Source: Prolixibacteraceae bacterium UBA5740 (GTDB lineage: Bacteria; Bacteroidota; Bacteroidia; Bacteroidales; Prolixibacteraceae). From it: a DNA stretch of 24,947 nucleotides. Under the pieces are notes generated by a model that was not told where the DNA came from, searched no databases, and saw nothing but the letters and a program-made list of their open reading frames with translations. The stretch lies in the NCBI GenBank assembly GCA_002419285.1, contig DIFU01000095.1, forward strand, positions 1 through 24,947, written 5' to 3'. A program made the translations under genes and the position numbers. Below, piece by piece: positions 7,615 to 17,200 of this stretch (within the stretch, counting starts at the first letter, position 1; every line of letters starts with the position of its first letter).

Positions 7615-9207
7615 TTAATTATAACCCGGATTTTGCTGGCCTTCCATTGCGGTATTTACGGTCATTTCATATTCAGGGATCGGCAGCAGCTCATTTTTTC
7701 CTTTATCGTATCCGGCACCCTGAGGTTCATAAAATCCACCTGCACCGTTTGGCACCTTTTTACCCTGGTCTTTTAATGCTTCGTAAGCATCGCCCCATCG
7801 CTGAAGATCCATGTATCTTACCATCTCGAATGAGAGTTCAAGTTTTCTTTCGGTTTTGATATCCTGAAACAATTGGGTTCCGGAGGAAGAAACTGGGCCG
7901 AGGCTAACACGTGCCCTTACCTGGTTGAGGTATGTTTTGGCTTTGTCGTCGTTTCCACTTCTGTTATAGGCTTCGGCAGCCATTAACAGTACATCGGCAT
8001 AACGTATCATCCTTACGTTGGTTCCTACGTTGGAAAACTGGGTCCAGGGGTCGGCACCGCCACCTTCCGACATGTACCCAAGATATTTTAAATCGAGGTA
8101 ACCATCAGAGCCGTAAGGGACAAAGCCCGCAGGTGTGAGGTAAGGGGTACTTCCCATGGCTGCCAGTTCATTGGGACCCATGATGGATGATGCCAAACGC
8201 ACATGATCTCCCGCTTCCTTATAGGCATCGTACATTGCTTTGTGCGGATTGATAAAGCCCCAGGAAAAAGGGAACATATCGAGCATAAAGAAAGTCATGG
8301 CCGGCAAATACTCAGGCCGGGGGCCATTCATGACAACCCAGCCGCCAATGCCACTTTCGGGCCCGAAAATGCTGGCATAACTTAAGGTCGAAGAAAAGTT
8401 CAGCTCAAATACCGACTCGACGCCATGTTCAGATTCCTTTCTCAACACTTTTGAGTATTCGGGGTACAGATCGTATTCGCCTGAATCGATGATGGATTGA
8501 AAAGCGGAAGCGGCTTCAGCAAATTTATTCTGGAATAGATAATGCTTTCCCAGCATTGCCTCGACTGATCCTTTGCTTAAAAGCTGTCTGTATTTTGCAG
8601 GCATTCCGCTTCTTAAAGGCAAAACCGAAATGGCTTCAGAAAAATCCTGCTCAATTTGCGCGTTGATCTCTGCCATTGGCGTGCGTGGCTGGTTGTATTC
8701 ATCGGGATTCAATTCGTGCAATACCAAAGGTACCTCGCCCCACAAATTGGATAAATAAAAATAGGCATAACCACGTAAAGCTTTGGCCATGGCCACAAAC
8801 ATGGTTTTATTATCCGTATTGGGATCGGTATAGTCGATGACCAGGTTGGCCCGGTTTATACAATTGTACATCCACGAGTAATATCCCCTGATGGCTGAAG
8901 TAGTGGCGGTGAAGCGGTATTCGTTGATTTCCTCGAGGATACCGCCGTTGTCGCCACGTGCGCCACCGCCTGCATATGATTCATCAGAGAGGGCATTATG
9001 CAAATAGACATAGTTGAATCCCATACCGTTCTGCCATTCGTCAAACACAGCCATTAATGCCTCAAACACCTGGTCATCGGTCTGGTAAAATGAATCGACC
9101 GTTTGCACGCCCCGTTGTTCATACTCAAGAAAGTCTTCAGAACAACCAAAAGAAAACAAAGCTATTACAAGCAAAATTTTTGAAAATTTATAAATCGTTG
9201 TTTTCAT
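7615..9207 (-). CDS. SusD/RagB-family outer-membrane ligand-binding lipoprotein
   Basis: A 530-residue SusD/RagB protein. The lipobox SFGC gives Cys22 as the lipidated residue, followed by the usual 'SEDFLE' start of mature SusD proteins. TPR-like helices ('AMAKALRGYAYFYLSNLWGEVPLV') and the C-terminal 'MIRYADVLLMAAEAYNRSGNDDKAKTYLNQVRARV' and 'ERKLELSFE...RYMDLQRWG' blocks are family hallmarks. It caps the SusC channel on the cell surface and binds the ligand. It lies 23 bp after susC, the standard pairing. The C-terminus 'MEGQQNPGYN' is also typical of the family. Ligand specificity cannot be inferred from sequence alone. Confidence 0.95.
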   Translation of the reverse strand: MKTTIYKFSKILLVIALFSFGCSEDFLEYEQRGVQTVDSFYQTDDQVFEALMAVFDEWQNGMGFNYVYLHNALSDESYAGGGARGDNGGILEEINEYRFTATTSAIRGYYSWMYNCINRANLVIDYTDPNTDNKTMFVAMAKALRGYAYFYLSNLWGEVPLVLHELNPDEYNQPRTPMAEINAQIEQDFSEAISVLPLRSGMPAKYRQLLSKGSVEAMLGKHYLFQNKFAEAASAFQSIIDSGEYDLYPEYSKVLRKESEHGVESVFELNFSSTLSYASIFGPESGIGGWVVMNGPRPEYLPAMTFFMLDMFPFSWGFINPHKAMYDAYKEAGDHVRLASSIMGPNELAAMGSTPYLTPAGFVPYGSDGYLDLKYLGYMSEGGGADPWTQFSNVGTNVRMIRYADVLLMAAEAYNRSGNDDKAKTYLNQVRARVSLGPVSSSGTQLFQDIKTERKLELSFEMVRYMDLQRWGDAYEALKDQGKKVPNGAGGFYEPQGAGYDKGKNELLPIPEYEMTVNTAMEGQQNPGYN

Positions 9208-9230
9208 AATTCAAATATTTAAATCGTTAA

Positions 9231-12200
9231 TTAAAAGGATACGTTTACGCCAAACAAGAATGTTCTTGTGTAGGGATACATACCGCGATCAATGCCGAGG
9301 CTGTTGACCTGGGTTGCGCCGACTTCAGGATCAACCCCAGGGTATTTTGTAAACGTAAATGCATTTTCGACGGAGAAGTACAATCTCAGACTCGACATGT
9401 TTGCCCTGCTAACCAGATTCCTGGGAAGCATATAACCAAGCTGCACCTGTTTCACTTTTAAGTAATCGCCTTCAAATACCATCAGGTCACTATGCCATGC
9501 ATTCGATTCGGTTGCTGCCCCCGGCATGGTGGCCTCCTTATTGGAGGGAGTCCAGCGATCATCGAAATAGACCTGGAGTTTATTGAAATTCAACCGGTCG
9601 GTGCGAACCATGCCCAACATGACTTCGTGGCCACTTGCCCCTTGCAGGAAGGCCTTAAAATCGAAACCTTTATAGGAAAGATCGATGTTTAAACCATACA
9701 TTAAGGTAGGGATTCCGCTGCCGATATACGTTTTGTCTTCGGCGCTCACTGTCTTCACCGTTTCTCCATCCTTGTTTATATAGAGGGGGAATCCTGTATC
9801 AGGATCGATCCCGTTTGTTTTGTAACCGTAGAAATACCAGATTGGGTTACCGACATCGAAACGTGTCGCTGTTTCGAGGTTAACGATTGCCCCTGTTAAA
9901 TAGGGTTGGTTGGGGTTCATGTAAGTTACCTCGTTATGCAAGGTGGATAAAGTGGCGTTGACCCGGTAATTTAATTGGCCGGCATTGGCCCGGTAACCCA
10001 AATCAAACTCAAAACCGCGGTTTTCTACATTACCTGCGTTAACGGTTGTGGCATCGTTTCCCGCAATCAGCGGAGGGGTACCCAAGGTTAGCAAGTCTTT
10101 GGTTTTCTTGATGTAATAGTCGACTGTAAACGACAAACGATCCTGGAAGGCACGAATATCCAACCCAATGTCGGTTTGTTCACTGGTTTCCCATTTCAAG
10201 CTTGAGTTGCTAAGGTTTCCGGGTGCAGTGGCCGTGCCCATGCTTGAAGTTTCGGTGCTAACCCAATACGGATAAGAACCGGTAGTTGAAAGGGGAGCAC
10301 CATATTGATAACCTCCAAGATTTGACAAGCTACCGTTTTGTCCCCAGCTACCACGAATTTTCACAAATGAAACAGGTGTTCCTTCGGGGAAGAAAGATTC
10401 ATTGGAAAGGACCCATCCTCCGGAAAAAGCCGGGAATATACCCCACCGCGTATCGAAGGGCAAAATATCGGAACCGGCACCATCACGGCGAAGACTTGCC
10501 TGCAGCAGGTACTTTCCCTGGTAGTCGTAGTTAAGTCGGCCAAAGTAAGAAACTTTGCGGGTAATGACCCTTGAACTCCCCACATTGTCAGAGGGATTGG
10601 CGGCAAGGAAATCGAGGTCGTCGTATAAAGGACTATCGTTGGTCAGCGGACTGCCGCTGGCACTTAAATTGTTTAATTTAAGCTCATCAGATGACATACC
10701 AGCAAGTGCCGTCAGGTTATGATCGCCAAATGATTTATTATACACGGCAAAGTTCTCCCATTGCCAGTAAGTCGACATCATGGTTGCTTCGCTTACACTT
10801 GACTGCATGTTATTGGTTTGGGCATCGTAATAATAAACCGGGCTGTAATTATGGTTACGCATTCCCATGACAGTTCCACCAAACCTGCTGGTAATGGTTA
10901 GGCCAGCCAAAGGAGTCAACTCGAGGAAAACGTTTCCAAACAGGTTATTCCTTTCGCTTTCGGGGAAAGTGGCATCCCTGGTCACAAAGGGATTGGCGGT
11001 ACTTGTCACATACTGCGAAACCCCATATAATTTTCCATTGGGATCGGTCAGAAATTTATAGCCGTTATCGATGTTTGTTTTGACCACTGAAGGATATTCG
11101 CTCTCGCTTGCGTAAACGGCGGGAGTTAAAGGATCCAACATCAGGGCACTGGTAATTACCGATACATATTCACTGTTTTCGGCAACTGACTTCAACTTTG
11201 TTTTGGAGAAAGTAACGTTATGGCCAACTTTTGCCCAATCATTCAACTTATAATCCGAATTGAACATGAACGTGTAGCGTTTGAACCTATCCTTGTCACC
11301 CTTTACTACCCCATCCTGGTCGATCATGGAAGCTGACATCATAAATGAACCTCTTTCGCCACCTCCCATAAATGACAGGTAATGCTTATTGGTTGGGGCC
11401 GGTTCAAAAATTTCATCCTGCCAATCGGTATCGTAAGGATCGCTTAATGCCGATTGCGGCAAAGTTCCGGCTTCGGTCATATACGTTTTGTAATCGGCGG
11501 CATTTAAAACATCCACCTTGCGGGCAAGGTTCTGGATGCTGTGCTGATATTCGTAATTGATAATACCCCTGCTTCGAAGCCCACCGCTTTTGGTGGTTAC
11601 GATAACAACGCCATTGGCCCCTTCGGCACCGTAGATGGCAGCTGAGGCGGCATCTTTCAGGACCTCCATGTTCTCAATGTCGTTCGGATCGATCGAGCCA
11701 AGGTCAGGAACCCTTGTTCCATTTACAATATAGATCGGTTCAGATGAAAGATTAGAACCATATCCCCTGATACGAATGTTCATGTTTGCCCCGGGTGCAC
11801 CTGAGTTTTGAATTACCTGGACACCCGATGTACGCCCTTGCAAAGCTTGCTCGGCCCTTGAAATCGATTGGTTTTGCAAATCCTCAGACCTTACACTGGA
11901 TATGGAACCTGTTACGACACTTTTTTTCTGGACGCCATATCCAACAGCAACCACCTCTTCAAGTCCCACTGTTTCGACCTCCATCACCACGTTGATGATC
12001 GTTCTGTCACCGATGGCAATTTCCTGGGATTTCATTCCAACAAATGAAAACACCAGTGTTTCAGCATCTCCGGGAACTGCCAGTGTATAATTACCGTCAA
12101 AATTGGTAATGATCCCAATGGTAGTTCCCTTTACCACAATTGAAACCCCCGGGAGAGATTCACCGTTTACATCCGTGATTTTTCCTGAAATCTCCTTGTT

Positions 12201-12332
12201 CGGTTGTGAAAATGCAAAAGAAGAGATCAGCAGCAAAAAAATGAACAGCGTTTTAGAGAAAAACCCTTGATGTTCAAAAAAACGCCAGGTTAGATTCATT
12301 CCATAATTCTTCATAGTTTTTGATTTAGTCAT
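9231..12332 (-). CDS. SusC/RagA-family TonB-dependent outer-membrane transporter
   Basis: A 1033-residue SusC-type receptor. A signal segment ends near residue 43 (AFSQ). A carboxypeptidase-regulatory-like domain follows (about 46-125: 'GKITDVNGESLPGVSIVVKGT', 'NFDGNYTL'). A TonB-box-like stretch 'EEVVAVGYG' precedes the plug domain (about 140-250), with the SusC signature 'NIRIRGYGS' and 'NDIENMEVLKDAASAAIYG'. The remainder is beta-barrel, ending in a terminal aromatic ('GVNVSF'). There is no STN domain, consistent with HTCS rather than sigma/anti-sigma control. It imports ligand captured by the SusD partner using TonB energy. An alternative ATG lies at 12314. It follows the first carboxylesterase gene by 40 bp. 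Confidence 0.95.
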   Translation of the reverse strand: MTKSKTMKNYGMNLTWRFFEHQGFFSKTLFIFLLLISSFAFSQPNKEISGKITDVNGESLPGVSIVVKGTTIGIITNFDGNYTLAVPGDAETLVFSFVGMKSQEIAIGDRTIINVVMEVETVGLEEVVAVGYGVQKKSVVTGSISSVRSEDLQNQSISRAEQALQGRTSGVQVIQNSGAPGANMNIRIRGYGSNLSSEPIYIVNGTRVPDLGSIDPNDIENMEVLKDAASAAIYGAEGANGVVIVTTKSGGLRSRGIINYEYQHSIQNLARKVDVLNAADYKTYMTEAGTLPQSALSDPYDTDWQDEIFEPAPTNKHYLSFMGGGERGSFMMSASMIDQDGVVKGDKDRFKRYTFMFNSDYKLNDWAKVGHNVTFSKTKLKSVAENSEYVSVITSALMLDPLTPAVYASESEYPSVVKTNIDNGYKFLTDPNGKLYGVSQYVTSTANPFVTRDATFPESERNNLFGNVFLELTPLAGLTITSRFGGTVMGMRNHNYSPVYYYDAQTNNMQSSVSEATMMSTYWQWENFAVYNKSFGDHNLTALAGMSSDELKLNNLSASGSPLTNDSPLYDDLDFLAANPSDNVGSSRVITRKVSYFGRLNYDYQGKYLLQASLRRDGAGSDILPFDTRWGIFPAFSGGWVLSNESFFPEGTPVSFVKIRGSWGQNGSLSNLGGYQYGAPLSTTGSYPYWVSTETSSMGTATAPGNLSNSSLKWETSEQTDIGLDIRAFQDRLSFTVDYYIKKTKDLLTLGTPPLIAGNDATTVNAGNVENRGFEFDLGYRANAGQLNYRVNATLSTLHNEVTYMNPNQPYLTGAIVNLETATRFDVGNPIWYFYGYKTNGIDPDTGFPLYINKDGETVKTVSAEDKTYIGSGIPTLMYGLNIDLSYKGFDFKAFLQGASGHEVMLGMVRTDRLNFNKLQVYFDDRWTPSNKEATMPGAATESNAWHSDLMVFEGDYLKVKQVQLGYMLPRNLVSRANMSSLRLYFSVENAFTFTKYPGVDPEVGATQVNSLGIDRGMYPYTRTFLFGVNVSF

Positions 12333-12372
12333 GAAAAAATTGATACTCTATAAGCAATTAAATATCTGTCAT

Positions 12373-14019
12373 TTACAATATCTTAGAGAACCTGTTGACA
12401 ATCTCGATCAGTTCCCGGTCGTGGTGATTTTTAATCTCAGAATCCTCATCGAATATCATGGTAGCCCCGTCAGTAATGGTATATGGCTCCCAGTGCGGCA
12501 ATCCGGAGGCATTGGGATTTCCGGTCCTGGCAAAATTCAACCAGGAGGAACTCATTTTTTCGGCTAGTAAATAAGCTTCAGGAGTTCTTCCGGTCATTTT
12601 GCCGCATCGGGTGATGTTATTAAATACAAAAGGAAGCTCCATGCAGTGCGTTGAACGAAACATGCCATTAATTACGGGCGATTCCCAGGTAAACAAATAG
12701 GTATACACAGGGGCACCCCGTAAGCCATATTTCAAATTGGCATGCCTGATGACACCGGGACGAAAAAGAAAATCAACATCGAGCAGATCGCGGGGTTGAT
12801 AATTTGGGTAGGCATTTTCGAAAGCCTTCAGGAATTGATCGGTGCTTTCTCCATATATTTTTACCATTTCGGCAATGGCACCCGATTTATCGATGTTTCG
12901 GGATGCAGGATTGTAAGTGGTGAATGTAAATTCATGTAATGTTGAGCCCACCAACAATGGAATGTCCCTTGATTGTTCCATGGCTTTTGGATTGCCCGGC
13001 TGCAAGGGAATAATTATGCCATCGACCGTGGGGGCCCATCCAAATAAAAAAGGATTAAAACCTTCGGCCCGGGCAACCATTTCAACCTTTGCGATCGCCT
13101 TAATGCCCGCGTCCAGCAATTTTTCGTAGGGAACATTGGCCAATTCATCAATTTGAAAAGCCTTTAACCCGAGTTCTTCCATGGTGGCAAGACCAATTTG
13201 CCGGGAATATTTGCTTTCCATGGTATTCAGCAAGGAGCCACTTTCGACGACGGCCTTATGGAATAAACCCGAAGCCTTTGGGGTGGCCATGAGCGTACTG
13301 ACTTTGCCGCCACCTCCCGATTGCCCAAAAATGGTAACATTGTCCGGATTACCGCCAAACTGCCGGATATTTTTTTGAACCCATTCAAGGGCGGCAATTA
13401 AATCGAGTAATCCAACATTGCCCGAACTGGCATACTTTTCGCCAAAAGCGGAAAGATCAAGAAATCCCAGCACATTTAACCGGTGGTTCAGGGATACGAC
13501 AACCACATCGCCCTTTTTACTCAGTGCCGAGCCGTCGTAAGATGGAAGTTCATGTCCCGATCCGGCCGAATACCCCCCGCCATGCAACCAAACCATCACA
13601 GGCCGGTTCTTATTGTCGTTTATGCCTTGTGTCCAGATGTTAACCCGAAGACAATTTTCATCCTGGTAGCCATCATTCCAATCAAAAGCAAATGCTTGCT
13701 CATCTGAATACCAGCCTGAACGTTTGCCCTGTGGACAAACCGGGCCATATGCCCTTGTGCTTCTGATCCCTTCCCATGGAGAAGGCAAATGAGGGGGCAT
13801 GAAACGCTTTGCTTCAGCATATGGAATACCTTTATAAACGTATATATCATTATCTATATACCCAACAACCTTCCCCGACTGGGTCTGTACTACGGCATTG
13901 CTGTTTGATGCAAGAATTTCCTTAACAACATAACGGGTCTGTTGTACTTTTTCAGGTCTGGAACATGAAAAAAATAGCAAAACAGGCAAGGCAGACATAA
14001 ATAGCTTTATTGGTTTCAT
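12373..14019 (-). CDS. Type-B carboxylesterase lipoprotein (operon-leading paralogue)
   Basis: A 548-residue type-B carboxylesterase with a lipoprotein signal (MKPIKLFMSALPVLLFFSC, Cys19). The oxyanion HGGG is near 146-149, nucleophile Ser234 sits in FGQSGGGG, the probable acid Glu363 in GSTLHE, and the His in 'STHCMELPFVFNN'. ATG 14019 is preferred over an in-frame TTG 15 bp upstream because it begins a normal signal peptide. This is the first gene of the operon and is nearest the HTCS and candidate operators. It is paralogous to 2282-3949 with the same GQSGG elbow; the two flank the transporter and CE1 genes. Probable role: surface or periplasmic ester cleavage on the imported ligand. Confidence 0.9.
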   Translation of the reverse strand: MKPIKLFMSALPVLLFFSCSRPEKVQQTRYVVKEILASNSNAVVQTQSGKVVGYIDNDIYVYKGIPYAEAKRFMPPHLPSPWEGIRSTRAYGPVCPQGKRSGWYSDEQAFAFDWNDGYQDENCLRVNIWTQGINDNKNRPVMVWLHGGGYSAGSGHELPSYDGSALSKKGDVVVVSLNHRLNVLGFLDLSAFGEKYASSGNVGLLDLIAALEWVQKNIRQFGGNPDNVTIFGQSGGGGKVSTLMATPKASGLFHKAVVESGSLLNTMESKYSRQIGLATMEELGLKAFQIDELANVPYEKLLDAGIKAIAKVEMVARAEGFNPFLFGWAPTVDGIIIPLQPGNPKAMEQSRDIPLLVGSTLHEFTFTTYNPASRNIDKSGAIAEMVKIYGESTDQFLKAFENAYPNYQPRDLLDVDFLFRPGVIRHANLKYGLRGAPVYTYLFTWESPVINGMFRSTHCMELPFVFNNITRCGKMTGRTPEAYLLAEKMSSSWLNFARTGNPNASGLPHWEPYTITDGATMIFDEDSEIKNHHDRELIEIVNRFSKIL

Positions 14020-14104
14020 AATTTGATTTGTCAAAACAGTTTTCGCAAGACAAGATTACCCAATCAACTTATCAACCCTTATTCCCTTTGTATCGATTAG
14101 TTTA

Positions 14105-14160
14105 GGATTTGTTCAAATCCACTTTCCGATTTGTTCAAATACTTTCGTTTTTATTCAAAC
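14105..14160. promoter_or_regulatory. Candidate operator array with TTGTTCAA cores
   Basis: GATTTGTTCAAAT occurs exactly twice, at 14106-14118 and 14128-14140, a 22-bp period. A degenerate third copy (TTTTTATTCAAAC, 14148-14160) lies 20 bp on. The first is also a perfect inverted repeat, GGATTTG-TT-CAAATCC (14105-14120). Spacing near two helical turns, in the divergent region between the esterase operon and the HTCS gene, suits a regulator site. Binding by the HTCS AraC domain is inferred. Confidence 0.6.
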
Positions 14161-14205
14161 TTCCAAGTTTTGGATATTATCAGAAGACGCGATGTCAATT
14201 ATTCC

Positions 14206-14213
14206 TATTTTTG
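14206..14213 (+). promoter_or_regulatory. -7 element for the HTCS gene
   Basis: TATTTTTG matches the Bacteroidota -7 consensus TAnnTTTG and ends 21 bp before ATG 14235. It lies downstream of the candidate operators and inside the rejected longer reading of the HTCS ORF. No -33 element was found at normal spacing. Confidence 0.45.
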
Positions 14214-14234
14214 AATATTACTCATTCAAACCCT

Positions 14235-17200
14235 ATGAAAAAAGCTATTCTAATACTGTTATGTATTACACTTCCTGGCTTTATCTGGGCTAAAACAAGT
14301 GCAGATGCAGAAACAAACAACAATCCCGTAATTTCAAAGAATCTTTCCAATCAGTTTGTTTCATCTTTTGCCGAGGATGAGTTCGGGCACATCTGGATGA
14401 GCACTTATCGTGGCCTGAACAAGCTAAACATCAATGAATTTCACCAGTATTTCAGCACCGATGATTCAACAAGCATTCCATACAATCGCATTTACCAGGT
14501 TTACAGGGACTCAAGAAACCAGTTGTGGGTGGCAACAGCGAATGGAGTTTGTATCTATAACGAAAGAGATTGTTTTGACAGGATTCCTATTGACGGTGCG
14601 AGTTCCATTGCATTCAATCTTTTCGAAAACAAAGAAGGCAAGCTATTCTTGAACCAGTATTCTGAAATTTGTGTTTATGATCAGCAACAGAATAAATTTG
14701 TTCCGGTTATCCAGAATCTGGATAATCAACAAAAGGTTACTTATTGCCATGTTGACAACTCAAACAACATCTGGGTTATTACCCCCTGGGAAGTAAATTG
14801 TTACGAGAGTCATACCTATGAACAAAAACAAAAACTGGCAAGGGATAAATTCACGACCTACTCTTATCTCGATGACAGCGGAAGGCTATGGTTATCATCA
14901 TGGACAACCCTTGAAATCTATGATACACAGACGTCATCATACATAAATGTACCGGATGCAATTACCAAACATCCAGTACTGAACAATGCCCTTATCTATA
15001 AGATTTACCCTTACAACAATTCATCATTCTTAATTGTAACACAGAAGGATGGTGTTTTTTTGTACAACAAACTTGCCGGAACGGTGATTCATCAGTCGGA
15101 AAGCGGATTCCCATTCGAAGTGCCTGATTTCGAAATCACCTCCCTATATACCGATTCACATAAAAATCTCTGGATCGGATCCTACGATCAGGGATATAGC
15201 GTAAGTTACAACTATAAGGAACGCTTCAACAACAACCACTTTTTGCAGGCCAACCTCAGCGGCATGTCAGTCAGGTCGGTAGCCACAGATAAGGACGATA
15301 ATCTGTGGATAGTAGCCAAGGCCAAAGGGATTAAGCTTTACCACGGCAATACCCATGATATTCTTGATTTCCCAAACAGTGAAATATATTCATTTTGGAG
15401 TGGATTTCAGCATGAGGCATATAAGGTTTACGTTGACAGCGAAAATAACATTTGGATCCTGTCTGATTGGATGTTATTGCGAACCCGGTTCGAAAACAAC
15501 AAAATAGCTGTAAAGAAATGGCATTATTTTCCGGATGGGATCATGTCCATTACGGAAGATGTGAAGGGTACGATTTGGCTGGGAGGGACCAAAGGGAGCA
15601 TATACAATTTGGCGAAAGGCAAGACAGAGTTCCAGAAGTTTACCGAAGGGAAAGAATTTATCTCGGTACCGGCAACAATAACGCTTTCAAGTGGTCAAGT
15701 GCTTGTTGCTTCCTACAGAAAAGATTTACAATTGATTGATCCCGAAACCTGGGACATATCGAACATTCCCATCGGAGATTATATAGACAAATCCGTTTTT
15801 ATTCCTGTTTGTCTTTATGAGGATGCGATGGGTGACGTTTGGCTTGGAACAAAAAACGATGGAATTTTTCGAATTGACCTAAACAATAAGGCCATTATTC
15901 CCGTCGAGAGTATCGCATGTAGTGATATCAGCAGCATAATCGAGGATATCACCGGAAATATCTGGGTAGGTACCTTGTCGGGACTGAGTAAATTCGACCG
16001 GACTACAAAACGATTTATCAATTATTACGACACGGATGGAATCGGAGGTAATCAATTTAATGAGCAAAGTGCCTGCAGGCTTGCCGACAATACTTTGGTT
16101 TTTGGTGGAACTCACGGCCTAACGTTTTTTAACCCAATAGAAATTAACTACAAACAGAATATCCCGTTGGTATTTGAAAACCTTAAAATCCATAACAAAT
16201 TAATTCGTCCCTTCAATAGCAATAGCATTGATAAACATTTGTCATATAATCCGAAAATTACCTTAAAACACAATCAAAACAATTTTACGATATCATTTTC
16301 GGCAATTGATTACAGCGAGTTTGAACGGGTAAAATATGCCTATCAAATGGTCGGGTTTGACAAAATGTGGATCGAAGCCAACAGCAACCGCGAAGCATAT
16401 TATTCAAATTTGCCGGCTGGCCGATATACTTTTAAGGTTAAAATATACAATAACGAAAATACCATTACAGAAACCGGGAACGAAATAATGGTGCATATTA
16501 AACCAGCCCCATGGTTTAGTTGGCCCGCACTGGTTATTTATTCCATCGCGATCATCCTGATGATTTATTTGGCTTACAAAATGCAGCGCAGGATCATTAC
16601 CAACCGAAACAAAGCGATGCAGGCTGAAATGGAAAAGGAACAGGAACATAAGGTTAACATGATGAACATGAGTTTCTTTGCCAACCTGTCACATGAATTC
16701 AGAACGCCGTTAACGATGATTACAGGGCCGGTTGCGACCTTAAGCAATAATTCAAGCCATAATGCAGAAACCAGACAATTGATTTTCATCGTACAGCGAA
16801 ATGTAAACCGTATGCTGCGTCTGGTAAACCAATTGATGGATTTTAACAAACTTGAGAACGACACTCTTAAATTAAAGGTAAGGCTAACCGATATCATAGC
16901 TGAACTTAAGTATCCGCTTGAAACTTTCAAATTGAATGCAAAAGAAAAGGGTGTGGAAATAATAACCTATGGACTGGAAGATAATTATGTAACCTGGCTG
17001 GATGCTGACAAGCTTGATAAAATAATGACAAACCTTATTGCCAATGCATTGAAATATAGCGGCAAGGATGGCAAAATAGGAGTATCTTTTGATGTCATTA
17101 CGCGTGATGAGGCAATTGAAATGTTCTCATTAAAAGGGCATGATGCTAGTCCACAATGGGTAAAAATAGCTGTATCGGATACCGGCAAGGGAATTCCGGA

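Noticed and set aside
14109..14234. N-terminal 42-codon extension of the HTCS gene
   Set aside because: It covers the candidate operators and -7 element, and only the ATG at 14235 yields a signal peptide at the N-terminus.
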